Positions 1 to 9,336 of a stretch of DNA of 42,747 nucleotides are shown in pieces (positions within the stretch are counted from its first letter, which is position 1; each line of letters begins with the position of its first letter). The notes beneath the pieces are model-generated. The model saw nothing but the letters and a program-made list of their open reading frames with translations. It was not told the origin of the DNA and ran no database searches. Source of the DNA: an uncultured Rhodospirillales bacterium (lineage in GTDB: Bacteria; Pseudomonadota; Alphaproteobacteria; Acetobacterales; Acetobacteraceae); assembly GCA_903845065.1 (NCBI GenBank), contig CAIMWH010000017.1:1-42747 (forward strand), read 5' to 3'. Made by a program: the position numbers and the translations under genes.

Positions 1-80
1 CAGGGGCATCAATCACCCCACGGTTAGAATCGAGGCACCCATGACCGTGTCAAGGAGAATCGGGAAAGCCTCCGACGGAA

Positions 81-764
81 TTGCAGGGGGCTGGACGGGC
101 GGCCACCGCAGGGTTAGCATCCCCCCAGGTGAGCAATTACGTTCGTTCACTCGATGAACTCGTGCGGATCCGGCTCCGCCAATGGCCACAGCGCCCGCCA
201 GGTATCAGTCAGCAGCGCAACGGAACATGGCGCTGGCTGAGGGGGCGCCCGACCGATGAATCAACGCTTCACCACCCGTTCCTCAAGTTCCCCGGCAGCA
301 CCCGCCTGCGCACCCTGCCCGATGGCCTGTGGCTCAACTTCGGCGGCACCCCGGCCGAGCCCTTTGTGGATATCTTCGCCATCGAGGCCTGCGCCTCGAT
401 CTCCAACCTGCTCGACAAGCGCTCCCGCTTCGCGCCCTCCACTCATTCGCTGATGGCGGTCTGCCCGGTGCCGTGGCTCTGCGCCCCGGTGACCGACACC
501 GACCCGACCGCCCGCTGGATCGCCACCGGCGTGCTGCGCGCCAAGCCCGACATGCCGCTGGTGCTGCCGGTGCGCGATGTGCGGGTGATGTATGCCCTGA
601 AAGCCGAGCACTACCAGGGCTTCGCGGAAAACCAGGTGCCGCACGCCCACGAATACTTCGTCCCGATGGACCGGCTTACCCGTGCCGACGCCCACCGTGA
701 CCCGCAGATGCAGGCCCTTGTCGCCCGCGCCTCAGTGACTGCGAACTTCCTCGACCCGCCGTAG
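81..764 (+). CDS. Hypothetical protein, start uncertain
   Basis: I do not recognise this protein. It is up to 227 aa, soluble, with no signal peptide or membrane segment visible. The frame opens with TTG at 81; GTG at 129 is an alternative that removes a low-complexity Ala/Gly stretch and gives 211 aa. Neither has a well-spaced ribosome binding site: an AGGAG at 53-57 is too far upstream. The part after about residue 60 looks well folded (LPDGLWLNFGG, then PVPWLCAPVTD and HAHEYFVPMDR). It converges on denD with only 6 bp between stops. Codon use is GC-rich like its neighbours, so there is no sign of recent transfer. The absence of an ATG and of a clear RBS leaves open a truncated or decayed 5' end. 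Confidence 0.5.
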   Translation: MQGAGRAATAGLASPQVSNYVRSLDELVRIRLRQWPQRPPGISQQRNGTWRWLRGRPTDESTLHHPFLKFPGSTRLRTLPDGLWLNFGGTPAEPFVDIFAIEACASISNLLDKRSRFAPSTHSLMAVCPVPWLCAPVTDTDPTARWIATGVLRAKPDMPLVLPVRDVRVMYALKAEHYQGFAENQVPHAHEYFVPMDRLTRADAHRDPQMQALVARASVTANFLDPP

Positions 765-770
765 ACGCGG

Positions 771-1748
771 TCAGGCGATCCCGCGCTCGGTCCTGGTCGC
801 TTCGAGGTCATCGGCCACGAACGCGCGGATCACGTCGATCAGCGGTTCATGCGCGGTGAACCCGTGCGCCGGCGCCCGCTTGGCCTCGAACCCGGCCGGC
901 CAGCCGCCCACGATGCCCGCTATCACCGGATCGGCCACCCGCCGCACCAGCCGGCTCGCGCCCTGCTCGACGGTATCGAGGGCCGCCAGGATTTCGCTGA
1001 CCTTCACGCACATGCCGGGCGGGTTGAGACTGCGGTCGAGCCCGAGCGGGGCAGTGTCCATGGCGGCGGCGTGGATCAGCCACTCCGTCGCGCGGCGCGG
1101 GCTGGCCACCCAGACCTTGAAGTCATCCGGCACCGGCAAGTCTGTCTCCAGGCCCAGCAGCGGCTCGCGCACGATGGCGGAGAAGAAGGAACTGGCCGCC
1201 TTGTTGGGACGGCCGGGCCGCACGATGATGGTGGGCAGCCGCAGGCACACCGCATCCATGAACCCGCGCCGCGAGGCATCGGCGAGCAGCATTTCGGCGG
1301 CGGCTTTCTGGGTGCCGTAGGAATTGGCCGGGATCTGCCGCGTATCATCGGGCAGCAGCCCATCCTGCCCCCCGGAGAAACTGGCGATCGAGCTGGTGAA
1401 CACCACGCGCGGCGGCTTGGCGAGGCGGCGGCAGGCGTCGATCACCGCATCGGTGCCGCGAAGGTTTACTCGGCGCCCCAGGTCGTAATCCGCCTCGGCG
1501 GCGGCACTCACCACCGCGGCGAGATGAAACACCACATCGGTGTCGGGCGGGATGGCGGCTTCCGGCAATTCGGCGATATCACCGCCGAGCGTCGTCACCG
1601 GGAAGGGTGCCGCAAGGGGAGGGGGGGCGACGAGATCGAACAGCGTCAACCCGGTTATGGCCTTGCCGCCGAGGCTGCCCATCTCGGCCAGCCGGGCCGC
1701 CACCTTGCGACCGAGGAAACCGCCGCCGCCAAGAATCGTGATCTTCAT
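771..1748 (-). CDS. denD: D-erythronate dehydrogenase-type NAD-dependent epimerase/SDR
   Basis: Extended short-chain dehydrogenase of 325 aa. The ATG at 1748 is chosen because it places the Rossmann glycine motif (ILGGGGFLG) at residues 4-12, as in the family; an in-frame upstream ATG at 1781 would add 11 unlikely residues. Visible landmarks are VVFHLAAVVS, the catalytic Tyr-Lys in SYGTQKAAAE, and the family-typical RLPTIIVRPGRPN and SPRRATEWL. DenD proteins oxidise D-erythronate to 2-oxo-D-erythronate with NAD+ in four-carbon sugar-acid catabolism. The usual partners (OtnK-type kinase, OtnC aldolase, OtnI isomerase) are not next to it, so the substrate here is inferred. It lies 66 bp downstream of the small membrane peptide gene on the same strand. 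Confidence 0.75.
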   Translation of the reverse strand: MKITILGGGGFLGRKVAARLAEMGSLGGKAITGLTLFDLVAPPPLAAPFPVTTLGGDIAELPEAAIPPDTDVVFHLAAVVSAAAEADYDLGRRVNLRGTDAVIDACRRLAKPPRVVFTSSIASFSGGQDGLLPDDTRQIPANSYGTQKAAAEMLLADASRRGFMDAVCLRLPTIIVRPGRPNKAASSFFSAIVREPLLGLETDLPVPDDFKVWVASPRRATEWLIHAAAMDTAPLGLDRSLNPPGMCVKVSEILAALDTVEQGASRLVRRVADPVIAGIVGGWPAGFEAKRAPAHGFTAHEPLIDVIRAFVADDLEATRTERGIA

Positions 1749-1814
1749 ACGTCCGCTCCGCCCCATGCCTGCGTTGGCCACGCATAAGCACGGGGCGGCA
1801 CGCGGGGGAAGGGG

Positions 1815-1970
1815 TCAGGCGTGAGCGGCGTGTCCGGCCGGGGCCGCCTGATTGGTCACGGCGGCCGGCTTGCTGCGCGCGTAGGCCATCGATTCATAGG
1901 CCAGCACGACGCTGAACGCCGCGAATGTGCCGACGACGAGCGCCAGAAACAGAATCTCTCCGGTCATCAC
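1815..1970 (-). CDS. Small single-span membrane peptide, possibly FNR-controlled
   Basis: A 51-aa peptide: one hydrophobic helix (about residues 5-25, EILFLALVVGTFAAFSVVLA) and a short Ala/His-rich tail ending AGHAAHA. The start is the GTG at 1970 or the adjacent ATG at 1967; a GGAGGA lies 8 nt upstream of the GTG, which favours that codon, whereas the longer frame from 2030 has no such site. A perfect TTGA-N6-TCAA box is centred about 67 bp upstream of the start. Small one-helix peptides under FNR/FixK control are often accessory subunits of terminal oxidases, but no oxidase gene is nearby, so this role is only a guess. I cannot assign a family. Confidence 0.6.
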   Translation of the reverse strand: MMTGEILFLALVVGTFAAFSVVLAYESMAYARSKPAAVTNQAAPAGHAAHA

Positions 1971-2029
1971 GGTGTTGTTCCTCCCTGTTGAACTGTCGCG
2001 ATGAAGCCTGTGACAGCGGGGGCGGATCA

Positions 2030-2043
2030 TTGATTCAGGTCAA
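2030..2043. promoter_or_regulatory. FNR/FixK-type operator (TTGAT-TCAG-GTCAA)
   Basis: The 14-mer TTGATTCAGGTCAA matches the core TTGA-N6-TCAA exactly and the full FNR consensus TTGAT-N4-ATCAA at 9 of 10 defined positions. It sits in the divergent region between the membrane peptide (start 1967/1970) and the MFS gene (start 2108). If it acts as a class II site at -41.5, transcription of the peptide gene would begin near 1995, leaving a leader of about 25 nt containing the GGAGGA. Control of the MFS operon is equally possible by distance. Confidence 0.6.
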
Positions 2044-2107
2044 ACGGAATGATATCGGAACTACATCGCCCTCTGGTCACGCCACCAAAATCCGTCATGC
2101 TGCGGCC

Positions 2108-3520
2108 ATGAGCGGAGGAAAAACACAAGGCGGCTGGGGGGACCTGCTGCGCGGCAGCAACGGGCCGCGCGCGCTGGTGGTGGGCGGCGGCATGGCGATG
2201 CACGCCATCAACGTGTTCATCGTCATCACCATCCTGCCCTCCGTGGTGCGAGACATCGGCGGCATCAGCTATTTCGCCTGGAACACCACGCTCTATGTCA
2301 TCGCCTCCGTGCTGGCCGGTGGCTTCTGCGCCCGCATCCTGCCGCGCATCGGCGCCCGCGCGCATTATCGCGGCGCGCTCGCTTTGTTCGCCGTCGGTTC
2401 CGCGATCTGCGCTCTGGCGCCGTCCATGCCGGTGCTGCTGGCCGGCCGCCTAGTACAGGGGCTCGGCGCCGGATCGGTCTCGGCATTGTCCTACACCATG
2501 GTCCGCGCGCTGTTCCCCGAGCGCCTGTGGCCGACCGCGATTTCGGTGATCTCGGCGTCCTGGGGCATCGCCACCTGCTTCGGCCCCGCTTTGGGCGGCC
2601 TGTTCGCCGAGGGCTCGAACTGGCGCTGGGCGTTCTGGTCGGTGGCGGCCGTGGTGCCGTTGCTGTGGCTGCTGGTCGAACGCTCCCTGCCGCGAGACCT
2701 GGCCCGCCCGCCGCTTCCCGCCCGCCCAATGGCCTATCTGAACCTCGCGCTGCTGTGCCTCAGCGTGCTGGCGGTTTCGCTCGGCAGCGCCGATCCGGCC
2801 CCGTGGCGCAACCTCCTCGGCTTCGCCGTCGCCGTCGGCGGGCTCGCCTGGTTCGTCCGCCTCGAGCGGGGAAGGGGCCGCCGCCTGATGCCGCACGGCG
2901 CCACAAATCCCGTCACCGGCCTCGGCGCTACCTTCGCCGCCATGATGGCGGTGGTGGTGGCGGTGAATACCGAGATTTTCGTGCCCTATTTCCTGCAAAC
3001 CCTGCACGCCATGGCGCCGATCAACGCCGGCTACCTGTCCGCCCTGATGTCGATGGGCTGGACCATCGGCGCGGTGGCCGTCGCCGGCGCGCGCCCGGAA
3101 TTGACGCCGAACTGGATGCGCGCCGGCCCGATCGTCATCGGCCTGGCTCTCGCCGGCATGTTCCTGCTGCTGCCCCGCGCGGGCGTGCTCCCCGGCCAGA
3201 CCGCCCTGCTCGGGCTCTGCCTGCTCGCCCAGGGCTGCGGCATCGGCATGTGCTGGCCGCATGTCTGCGCCGGGGTGTTCCGCTTCGCCGCTGATTCGGA
3301 GAAGGACCTGGCCGCCGCGTCGATGACGATGGTGATCATGGTCTCCAACGCCCTCGGCTCGGCCCTCGCCGGCATGGTGACCAACCTGGCCGGCTTCAGC
3401 GGCGGCGGCATGCCGGGGGCCGCGATGGCGGCGTCCTGGCTGTTCGGCACCTACGTCGCGGCGCCGCTGCTCGCCTTCCTCGCCATCCGACGCATCCTGG
3501 TCTTGCGGTTGCGCGCCTAG
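2108..3520 (+). CDS. MFS transporter, DHA2-like
   Basis: Inner-membrane major facilitator of 470 aa with about 13-14 hydrophobic segments, the size of the 14-helix drug:H+ antiporter (DHA2) group. The start at 2108 (ATG) is chosen because the 61 residues upstream in the open frame are Arg/Ser-rich and unlike a transporter N-terminus. Helix 1 carries MHAINVFIVITILPSVV followed by the AWNTTLYVI segment typical of the group, and a GRLVQGLGAGSV loop corresponds to family motif C/B territory. It is the first gene of a tight operon: 17 bp separate its stop from diaminopropionate ammonia-lyase, and amidase and GST follow. Export of, or resistance to, an amino-acid-like compound handled by the downstream enzymes is a reasonable inference; the substrate cannot be read from sequence. 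Confidence 0.85.
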   Translation: MSGGKTQGGWGDLLRGSNGPRALVVGGGMAMHAINVFIVITILPSVVRDIGGISYFAWNTTLYVIASVLAGGFCARILPRIGARAHYRGALALFAVGSAICALAPSMPVLLAGRLVQGLGAGSVSALSYTMVRALFPERLWPTAISVISASWGIATCFGPALGGLFAEGSNWRWAFWSVAAVVPLLWLLVERSLPRDLARPPLPARPMAYLNLALLCLSVLAVSLGSADPAPWRNLLGFAVAVGGLAWFVRLERGRGRRLMPHGATNPVTGLGATFAAMMAVVVAVNTEIFVPYFLQTLHAMAPINAGYLSALMSMGWTIGAVAVAGARPELTPNWMRAGPIVIGLALAGMFLLLPRAGVLPGQTALLGLCLLAQGCGIGMCWPHVCAGVFRFAADSEKDLAAASMTMVIMVSNALGSALAGMVTNLAGFSGGGMPGAAMAASWLFGTYVAAPLLAFLAIRRILVLRLRA

Positions 3521-3537
3521 CGTTGGACGATGCGGCC

Positions 3538-4698
3538 ATGCTCGCACCTCATCCCTTCCGCCTGTTCGCCAACCCCAACGCCGGCACGCCCGGCACGGTG
3601 GTCCTGCCCGAGGGCGGCTATCGCCGTGCCCGTGCCGAAATCACCGCCTGGCCCGGGTATGCCGCCACCCCGCTGCGTGATTTCCCTGCCATCGCGGCAG
3701 AGGCCGGCATCGGCTGCCTGCGCATCAAGGACGAAGCCGGCCGCTTCGGCCTTGGTAGCTTCAAGGCCCTCGGCGGCGCCTACGCGGTGATGCAGGTGCT
3801 GGCGGCCGAACTTTCGCGGCGCGACATCGCGCCCAACGCCACCTCGGCCGATCTCGTGGCCGGGCGCCACGCCGATGCCACTAGGACCATCACAGTCACC
3901 TGCGCGACGGATGGCAACCACGGCCGCTCCGTGGCTTGGGGGGCCCAGCGCTTCGGCTGCGCCTGCGTCATCTACGTCCATGAAACCGTGAGCCAGGGCC
4001 GCGTGGACGCCATCGCCCACTACGGCGCCGAGGTCCGCCGGGTGCCCGGCAACTACGACGACGCGGTGCGCGCCGCGTCCGAGGCCGCTGTCGCCAACGG
4101 CTGGTTCGTGGTCTCCGATACCTCGTGGGAGGGCTACACGACCGTCCCGATCGACGTCATGCAGGGCTACCGCCTGATGGCCGACGAGGCGACCGCCCAG
4201 TGGGACGGCGCGCCGCCCACCCATGTGTTCATCCAGGGTGGCGTCGGCGGGGTAGCGGCTGCGGTGTCGGTGCAGATGCGGGCCACCTACCGCCCGGCCC
4301 CCGCCCTCATCGTGACCGAGCCCGATCGCGCCGCCTGCCTGCTCGCCAGCGCCGAGACCGGCGAGCCCACCGCCATCGCCGGAGACCTCGATACCCTGAT
4401 GGCGGGGCTGGCGTGTGGGGAGCCCAGCCTGCTGGCCTGGCAGGAACTCGGCCGCGCCGCCGCCGCCTTCATGGCGGTGCCGGATGACGCGGCGGTGGAT
4501 TGCATGCGCCTGCTGGCGCGTCACGGCATGGTGGCGGGGGAATCAGGTGTCGCCGGTCTCGCCGGCCTGCTGCTCGCCGCAGCCGATCCGGCGGCGCGGG
4601 AAACCCTCGGCCTCGGGCCCGATAGCCGCGTGCTGCTGTTCAGCACCGAGGGCGCGACCGACCCCGAGCTTTATCACCGCCTCGTCCCCGCTGGGTGA
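3538..4698 (+). CDS. dpaL: Diaminopropionate ammonia-lyase (PLP fold type II)
   Basis: Cytosolic PLP enzyme of 386 aa, close to the roughly 400 aa of E. coli YgeX. It splits 2,3-diaminopropionate into pyruvate and two ammonia. The Schiff-base lysine is Lys76 in GSFKALGG. Asp125 in ATDGNHGRS and Asp194 in SDTSWEGY match the two aspartates known to act as acid/base on the L and D substrate forms in the E. coli enzyme. The glycine-rich phosphate loop appears as [13 protein letters not shown] 3538 gives the family-typical N-terminus; an in-frame TTG at 3523 would add five residues. It lies between the MFS gene and the amidase in one operon, with 4 bp before the amidase start. Confidence 0.9.
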   Translation: MLAPHPFRLFANPNAGTPGTVVLPEGGYRRARAEITAWPGYAATPLRDFPAIAAEAGIGCLRIKDEAGRFGLGSFKALGGAYAVMQVLAAELSRRDIAPNATSADLVAGRHADATRTITVTCATDGNHGRSVAWGAQRFGCACVIYVHETVSQGRVDAIAHYGAEVRRVPGNYDDAVRAASEAAVANGWFVVSDTSWEGYTTVPIDVMQGYRLMADEATAQWDGAPPTHVFIQGGVGGVAAAVSVQMRATYRPAPALIVTEPDRAACLLASAETGEPTAIAGDLDTLMAGLACGEPSLLAWQELGRAAAAFMAVPDDAAVDCMRLLARHGMVAGESGVAGLAGLLLAAADPAARETLGLGPDSRVLLFSTEGATDPELYHRLVPAG

Positions 4699-4702
4699 CC
4701 GG

Positions 4703-6634
4703 ATGGGCCGCCCGGCACTCCACGCAGCCGTTCTCGCGCTGGTGCTGCTGGGCACGGCCGGTGCCGCCCCATTGCCAGCCAAGCGCTTGCCGCTGCCGCC
4801 CACCATGGTTGACGTTCCCGCCGACCAGGCCCCCAGCCTGCGCCGCTACCGCTTCATCCCGCCGCCCCCTCCTCCGCCGCCGGACGAACCGGACGCGGCG
4901 CCGGCGGACGATGCCCCTCCGCCACCCGCTCCCCCGCCTCCCGCGCCACCCTCTCTTGCGCCACCGCCACCCCCGGCCACTCCCGCCACGCCCACTCCCC
5001 CGGAGCCCCCCGCCATGACCAAGCCAGCGGCCGCCGTCTGCGTCGAGAACGCCACCATCGCCGATCTCCAGGATGCCATCGCCAGCGGACGGGCCACGGC
5101 GGCCGGCCTGGTGCGTGCCTATACCGCCCGCATCGCAGCCTATGACCGTGCCGGCCCCGAGTTGAACGCGGTGCGAGAACTCAACCCCGAGGCCGAGGCC
5201 ATCGCCGGCAGCCTTGATCTCCTCAAGCCCGCCCAGCGCCTGCCGCTGCACGGCATGCCGATCCTGCTGAAGGACAACATCGCCACCGCCGACCGCCAGC
5301 ACACCACCGCCGGCTCCCTGGCCCTCGCCGACGCCTTCGCCCAGCGCGACGCCACCGTGGCCGCCAAGCTGCGGGCGGCCGGGGCGGTGATCCTCGGCAA
5401 GGCGAACCTCACCGAATTCGCCAACATCCTCGCCATCGGCATGCCCTCCGGCTACTCGTCCCTCGGCGGCCAGGTTCGCAACGCCTACGCCCCTGAACTC
5501 GATGCCAAGAACATCCCCATCGTGCCCCCCGGCGGTTCGAGTGCGGGCTCTGCCGTGGCGGTTGCCGCCGGCCTCGCGGTGGCTGCCATCGGCACCGAGA
5601 CTTCGGGCTCCCTGTTGTCTCCGGCCAGCCAGAACGGCGTGGTCACCGTGAAACCCACCGTCGGGCTTATCAGCCGCGCCGGCATCATTCCCATCGCCGC
5701 GAGCCAGGATACGGCGGGGCCGATGACCCGCACCGTGCGGGACGCCGCCCTCATCCTCAACGCGCTCGCCGGACCGGACCCGCTCGATCCCGCCACCCTC
5801 AAGGCGCCCAAGCCGGTGGACTACCTGCAAGCCCTCGACAAGGACGGCCTGAAGGGCATGCGCATCGGCGTGCCGAGCAACCCCGATGACCCCGCCAATG
5901 ATGTCTACTGGCGCCCGCTCAGCCCTCGCGCCCGCGTGGTGATGGACCACACCATCGCGGCCTTGCAGGATGCCGGCGCCATCATCGTGCGCGAAAGCAT
6001 GCCCACCGACGGCTGGATCGGCGGCCCCGGCACCGACATGGCGGTGCTCAACCGCAACCCCGAAAACCCCGATTTCGGCAAGGTCGCGCGCCTGCCCATC
6101 GTGTTCGTGTATGAGTTGAAGCACGACCTGAATCTTTACCTGCGGGACTGGTACGCCAAGGACCCGGCCCGTGGCGAGCTTGTCCGCACCATGGGGGACA
6201 TCGTGGCGTTCAACGCCGTGAACCCGGAGCGCGCCCTGCGCTTCGGCCAGGACATCTTCCTCGCCGCCGAAGCCACCAGCGGCACCTTGCAGGACCTCGA
6301 ATACCTCGCTGCCCGGCAGAGCGATCTGCGCTCCGCCCGCTCCCTCGGGATCGACACCTACATGGACGAGAACAAGCTCGATGCCATCCTGTTTCCGGGT
6401 ACCCTCGGCGCCGCTATCGCCGCCAAGGCCGGCTACCCCAGCGTGCAGGTGCCGGCCGGCTTCGTTTCCGGCGTGAGTGGCCGCGACACGCCGGAGTATC
6501 CGTACGGCGCCACCTTCACCGGCCGGGCCTGGAGCGAGGCCACCCTGCTGCGCATTGCCTTTGCCTTCGAGCAGGCTACCCTGGCGCGCCGCATGCCGGG
6601 CGGCATGCCGTCGCTCGATGCCGGGTGCCCGTAG
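4703..6634 (+). CDS. Exported amidase-signature hydrolase with Pro-rich linker
   Basis: A 643-aa protein: N-terminal signal peptide (about residues 1-22, ending GTAGAAP), a proline-rich linker at about 53-104 with long runs of Pro broken by Ala/Asp, then an amidase-signature domain from about 112. The Ser-cisSer-Lys triad is visible as Lys190 (MPILLKDN), Ser279 (PGGSSAGS) and Ser303 (TETSGSLL); the two serines are 24 apart as in characterised members. The ATG at 4703 is chosen because it supplies the signal peptide; it begins 4 bp after the ammonia-lyase stop. The enzyme would hydrolyse an amide in the periplasm or at the cell surface, perhaps releasing an amino compound for the operon's other products. 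The substrate is unknown. The linker is unusual for this family. Confidence 0.85.
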   Translation: MGRPALHAAVLALVLLGTAGAAPLPAKRLPLPPTMVDVPADQAPSLRRYRFIPPPPPPPPDEPDAAPADDAPPPPAPPPPAPPSLAPPPPPATPATPTPPEPPAMTKPAAAVCVENATIADLQDAIASGRATAAGLVRAYTARIAAYDRAGPELNAVRELNPEAEAIAGSLDLLKPAQRLPLHGMPILLKDNIATADRQHTTAGSLALADAFAQRDATVAAKLRAAGAVILGKANLTEFANILAIGMPSGYSSLGGQVRNAYAPELDAKNIPIVPPGGSSAGSAVAVAAGLAVAAIGTETSGSLLSPASQNGVVTVKPTVGLISRAGIIPIAASQDTAGPMTRTVRDAALILNALAGPDPLDPATLKAPKPVDYLQALDKDGLKGMRIGVPSNPDDPANDVYWRPLSPRARVVMDHTIAALQDAGAIIVRESMPTDGWIGGPGTDMAVLNRNPENPDFGKVARLPIVFVYELKHDLNLYLRDWYAKDPARGELVRTMGDIVAFNAVNPERALRFGQDIFLAAEATSGTLQDLEYLAARQSDLRSARSLGIDTYMDENKLDAILFPGTLGAAIAAKAGYPSVQVPAGFVSGVSGRDTPEYPYGATFTGRAWSEATLLRIAFAFEQATLARRMPGGMPSLDAGCP

Positions 6635-6641
6635 CAACGCG

Positions 6642-7295
6642 ATGCCGATAACCCTCTACGGCGCCGACTACAGCGTCTACACCCGCATCGCCCGCCTCGC
6701 ACTGTTGGAGAAGGGTGTGCCGTACCGGCTCGAACCGGTTGACGTGTTCGCGCCTGGCGGCCCACCGCCCGATCACCTCGCCCGCCAGCCGTTCGGCCGC
6801 ATCCCGGCATTCCGGCACGATGATTTCCCCCTCTACGAAGCCGGCGCCATCGTCCGCTATGTCGATGACGCCTTTGACGGGCCGTCGCTGCAACCCGCGA
6901 CCGCCAAGGGCCGGGCGCGGATGAACCAGATCATCTCCGTCCTCGACTCCTACGCCTTCGCCTCGCTGGTGCTTGGTGTCTACGTCGAGCGGATCGGCCA
7001 CCCCGCCCGCGGCGTTCCCGCTGATGAAGCGAAACTCGCCGCCGCCACCCTGCGCGCCGCCCAATGCCTGGACGCGCTGGCTGGCCTCGCGGATGCCCCG
7101 TTCCTTACCGGCGAACACCTCTCGTTGGCCGACCTCCACGCCGCCCCGATGTTCGCCTACTTCGTCCTTGCCCCCGAGGGCCAGGCGATGCTGGCCCGCC
7201 ATGACCGGCTCGCGGCATGGTGGGCCCGCCTCGCGGCCCGGCCCAGCGTGGTCGCGACGCGCACCCCGATGGAACGCAAGATCAGCCCAGCCTGA
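6642..7295 (+). CDS. Glutathione S-transferase family protein
   Basis: Cytosolic GST of 217 aa with an N-terminal thioredoxin-like domain (about 1-80) and an all-helical C-terminal domain. Tyr10/Ser11 in GADYSVYTR occupy the catalytic region. The cis-proline motif is RIPAFRH, and the glutathione-binding YEAGAIVRY shows Ala where Ser is usual after Glu. The C-terminal domain holds the N-capping box segment GEHLSLADLHAAP. ATG 6642 follows the amidase stop by 7 bp, making it the last gene of the MFS-lyase-amidase operon. Its 3' end overlaps the convergent hyuA by 14 bp. The actual conjugation substrate cannot be inferred. Confidence 0.9.
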   Translation: MPITLYGADYSVYTRIARLALLEKGVPYRLEPVDVFAPGGPPPDHLARQPFGRIPAFRHDDFPLYEAGAIVRYVDDAFDGPSLQPATAKGRARMNQIISVLDSYAFASLVLGVYVERIGHPARGVPADEAKLAAATLRAAQCLDALAGLADAPFLTGEHLSLADLHAAPMFAYFVLAPEGQAMLARHDRLAAWWARLAARPSVVATRTPMERKISPA

Positions 7296-9336
7296 TCTCG
7301 ATGTCCCCGAATGCGTCCAGCCCCGCCGTCGCACCCGGCGGCACCAGGCAGGTCGCATCATACTCCTGCACGATCAGCGGGCCGGAGCGCGTGCCGCCCG
7401 CCATCGCGGCCCGATCGAGCACCGGGGTTTCCACCCAACCGCCATCGGCGAACCAGGCCCGGCGTGATGCCGGCACCGCGGCCCGCGCCGGGGCCACCCG
7501 CTCGGGCAGCCGCGGCCGGCCCGGCACGCCGCGGGCGATGAGCGCGAGATCGATCAACTCGACCACCTCGCCGGCCGGCGCGCGAAACCCGTAGGTCTTC
7601 TCGTGCTCCACCGCGAAGGCCTCCGGCAGCGCGGCCAGGATTTCCTCCCCCACCATGGTTGCCAGCGGCACCGGGATTTCGCTGGACTGCCCGGCATAGC
7701 GTGCCCGCGCGCTCAGGCTGAGATGTTGCGCCGCAAGCGCGAACCCATCGGCCGACAGCCGCGCCCGCGCCTCCGCCACCAGCGCATCCACCGCGCCCTG
7801 CAACGCCCTCGGCACCGCCGCGAGCCCCCGCAGCGAGCGCGACAAATGATGCTCGGTATCCGCCATCAGCAGCCCGAACGCGCTGAACAGCCCCGGCATC
7901 GGCGGCACCAGCACCCGCGCGATGCCGAGTTCCGCCGCGATCCCCGCCGCGAACAATGGCCCGTTGCCGCCGAAGGCCAGCAATGTCGAGGCCCGCACAT
8001 CCCGCCCGCGTTCGACCGATACCGCGCGGATAGCCCGCATCATCGTCGCCGCCGCCAGCCGCAACATGCCGTGTGCCGCTTGCTCCACCGGCAATCCCAG
8101 CGGCTCCGCCAGCCGCTCCCGGATCGCCGCCACCGCCGCCTCCCGGTCGAGCCGAATGGCACCGCCGGCCAAACCGGCTGGATCGAGATAGCCCAGCACC
8201 AGGTTGCAGTCGGTGATGGTCGGCTCCATGCCGCCGCGCCCATAGCAGACCGGGCCGGGATCGGCGCCGGCCGAGCGCGGCCCCACCTTCGGTGCTCCCG
8301 CGGCGTCGAGATGGCAGATCGAACCACCGCCGGCGCCCACCTCGGCCAGATCGATGGCGGGAAGTTTCAGCATGTAGCCGGCCCCTACGAGGAGCCGCGC
8401 GCCGGCCAGCACGCCTCCGCCCACCTCCATCGCCTCCGCCCGCAGCACCTGGCCTTGTTCCACCAGCCCGGCCTTGGCGGTGGTGCCGCCCATGTCGAAC
8501 GTCACCACCTGCGGCTCGCCCAGGGCACGGGCCAACACCGCTGCCCCCACCACCCCCGCCGCCGGCCCGCTCTCCACGATGCGCACCGGAAACGCCGCCG
8601 CCGTCTCCATCGCCGCCAGCCCGCCGTTGGACTGCATGAGGTGCAGCGGCGCGGTGATCCCCAGCGCCTGCAACCGCGCCGCCAGCGAGGTGAGATACGC
8701 CCGCACCACCGGCTGCACGTAGGCGTTCACCACCGTGGTGCTGGTGCGCGGGTATTCCTTGATCTCTGGCAGGATCTCATGGCTCACCGACAGCGCCACC
8801 TCCGGCAAGGCCGTCCGGATCGCCGCCGCGACGGCCTGCTCATGGGCGGGATTGGCGTAGCTGTGCAGCAGGCAGATCGCCACCGAGGCAATCCCCTCGG
8901 CACGAATGGCCTCGATGCAGGCGGCCACCGACGCCATGTCGAGCGGCACGGATACGCAGCCATCCGGCCGCATCTTCTCGCCCACCTCCAGGCGCATCCG
9001 ACGCTCTACCAGGGCCACCGGCTTCACCCAGTGCATGTCGTAGAGGCGTGGCATCCGCAGGTCGCGGATTTCCAGCACGTCGCGAAATCCCGCCGTGGTG
9101 ATCAGCGCGGTGCGGGCGCCCTTGCCCTCCAGGATGGTGTTGGACCCCACCGTGGTGGCATGCAGCACTTCGCCCACCGGCGCCCCATCCAGCAGGGCCG
9201 CGAGCCCGACGGCGATCCCCTCGCTGTAGTCGCGCGGGGTCGAGGCGGTTTTGTGGGTGCGGATGCTGCCATCCGCCGCGATGGCAACCAGATCGGTGAA
9301 GGTGCCGCCGATATCGACGCCGATGCGGATGCTCAC
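7282..9336 (-). CDS. hyuA: Hydantoinase/oxoprolinase subunit A, orphan copy
   Basis: A 684-aa HyuA-type protein: ATP-dependent ring opening of hydantoin-, oxoproline- or N-methylhydantoin-like cyclic amides, in the ASKHA fold. The phosphate-binding loop GVDIGGTFTDLV is at residues 5-16. Further landmarks are ATTVGSNTILE, TFDMGGTTAKAG, GAGGGSICHLDAAG and GADPGPVCYGRGG. The start is GTG 9336, which overlaps the TGA stop of the hydroxyacid oxidase (GTGA), showing translational coupling; the open frame upstream encodes the tail of that gene's other frame and is not used. HyuA normally works with HyuB. No hyuB lies beside this copy, although a full hyuA-hyuB pair is present at 20479-24278. Confidence 0.88.
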   Translation of the reverse strand: MSIRIGVDIGGTFTDLVAIAADGSIRTHKTASTPRDYSEGIAVGLAALLDGAPVGEVLHATTVGSNTILEGKGARTALITTAGFRDVLEIRDLRMPRLYDMHWVKPVALVERRMRLEVGEKMRPDGCVSVPLDMASVAACIEAIRAEGIASVAICLLHSYANPAHEQAVAAAIRTALPEVALSVSHEILPEIKEYPRTSTTVVNAYVQPVVRAYLTSLAARLQALGITAPLHLMQSNGGLAAMETAAAFPVRIVESGPAAGVVGAAVLARALGEPQVVTFDMGGTTAKAGLVEQGQVLRAEAMEVGGGVLAGARLLVGAGYMLKLPAIDLAEVGAGGGSICHLDAAGAPKVGPRSAGADPGPVCYGRGGMEPTITDCNLVLGYLDPAGLAGGAIRLDREAAVAAIRERLAEPLGLPVEQAAHGMLRLAAATMMRAIRAVSVERGRDVRASTLLAFGGNGPLFAAGIAAELGIARVLVPPMPGLFSAFGLLMADTEHHLSRSLRGLAAVPRALQGAVDALVAEARARLSADGFALAAQHLSLSARARYAGQSSEIPVPLATMVGEEILAALPEAFAVEHEKTYGFRAPAGEVVELIDLALIARGVPGRPRLPERVAPARAAVPASRRAWFADGGWVETPVLDRAAMAGGTRSGPLIVQEYDATCLVPPGATAGLDAFGDIEIRLG

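Noticed and set aside
1925-2107. Extended N-terminus of the MFS transporter
   Set aside because: The 61 extra residues are unlike a transporter start and would run across the FNR-type box and the start of the divergent membrane peptide.
4640-6637. Long open frame on the minus strand opposite the amidase gene
   Set aside because: It is a by-product of GC-rich third positions in the amidase; its translation is Gly/Arg/His-rich with no domain, while the plus frame has a complete catalytic triad.
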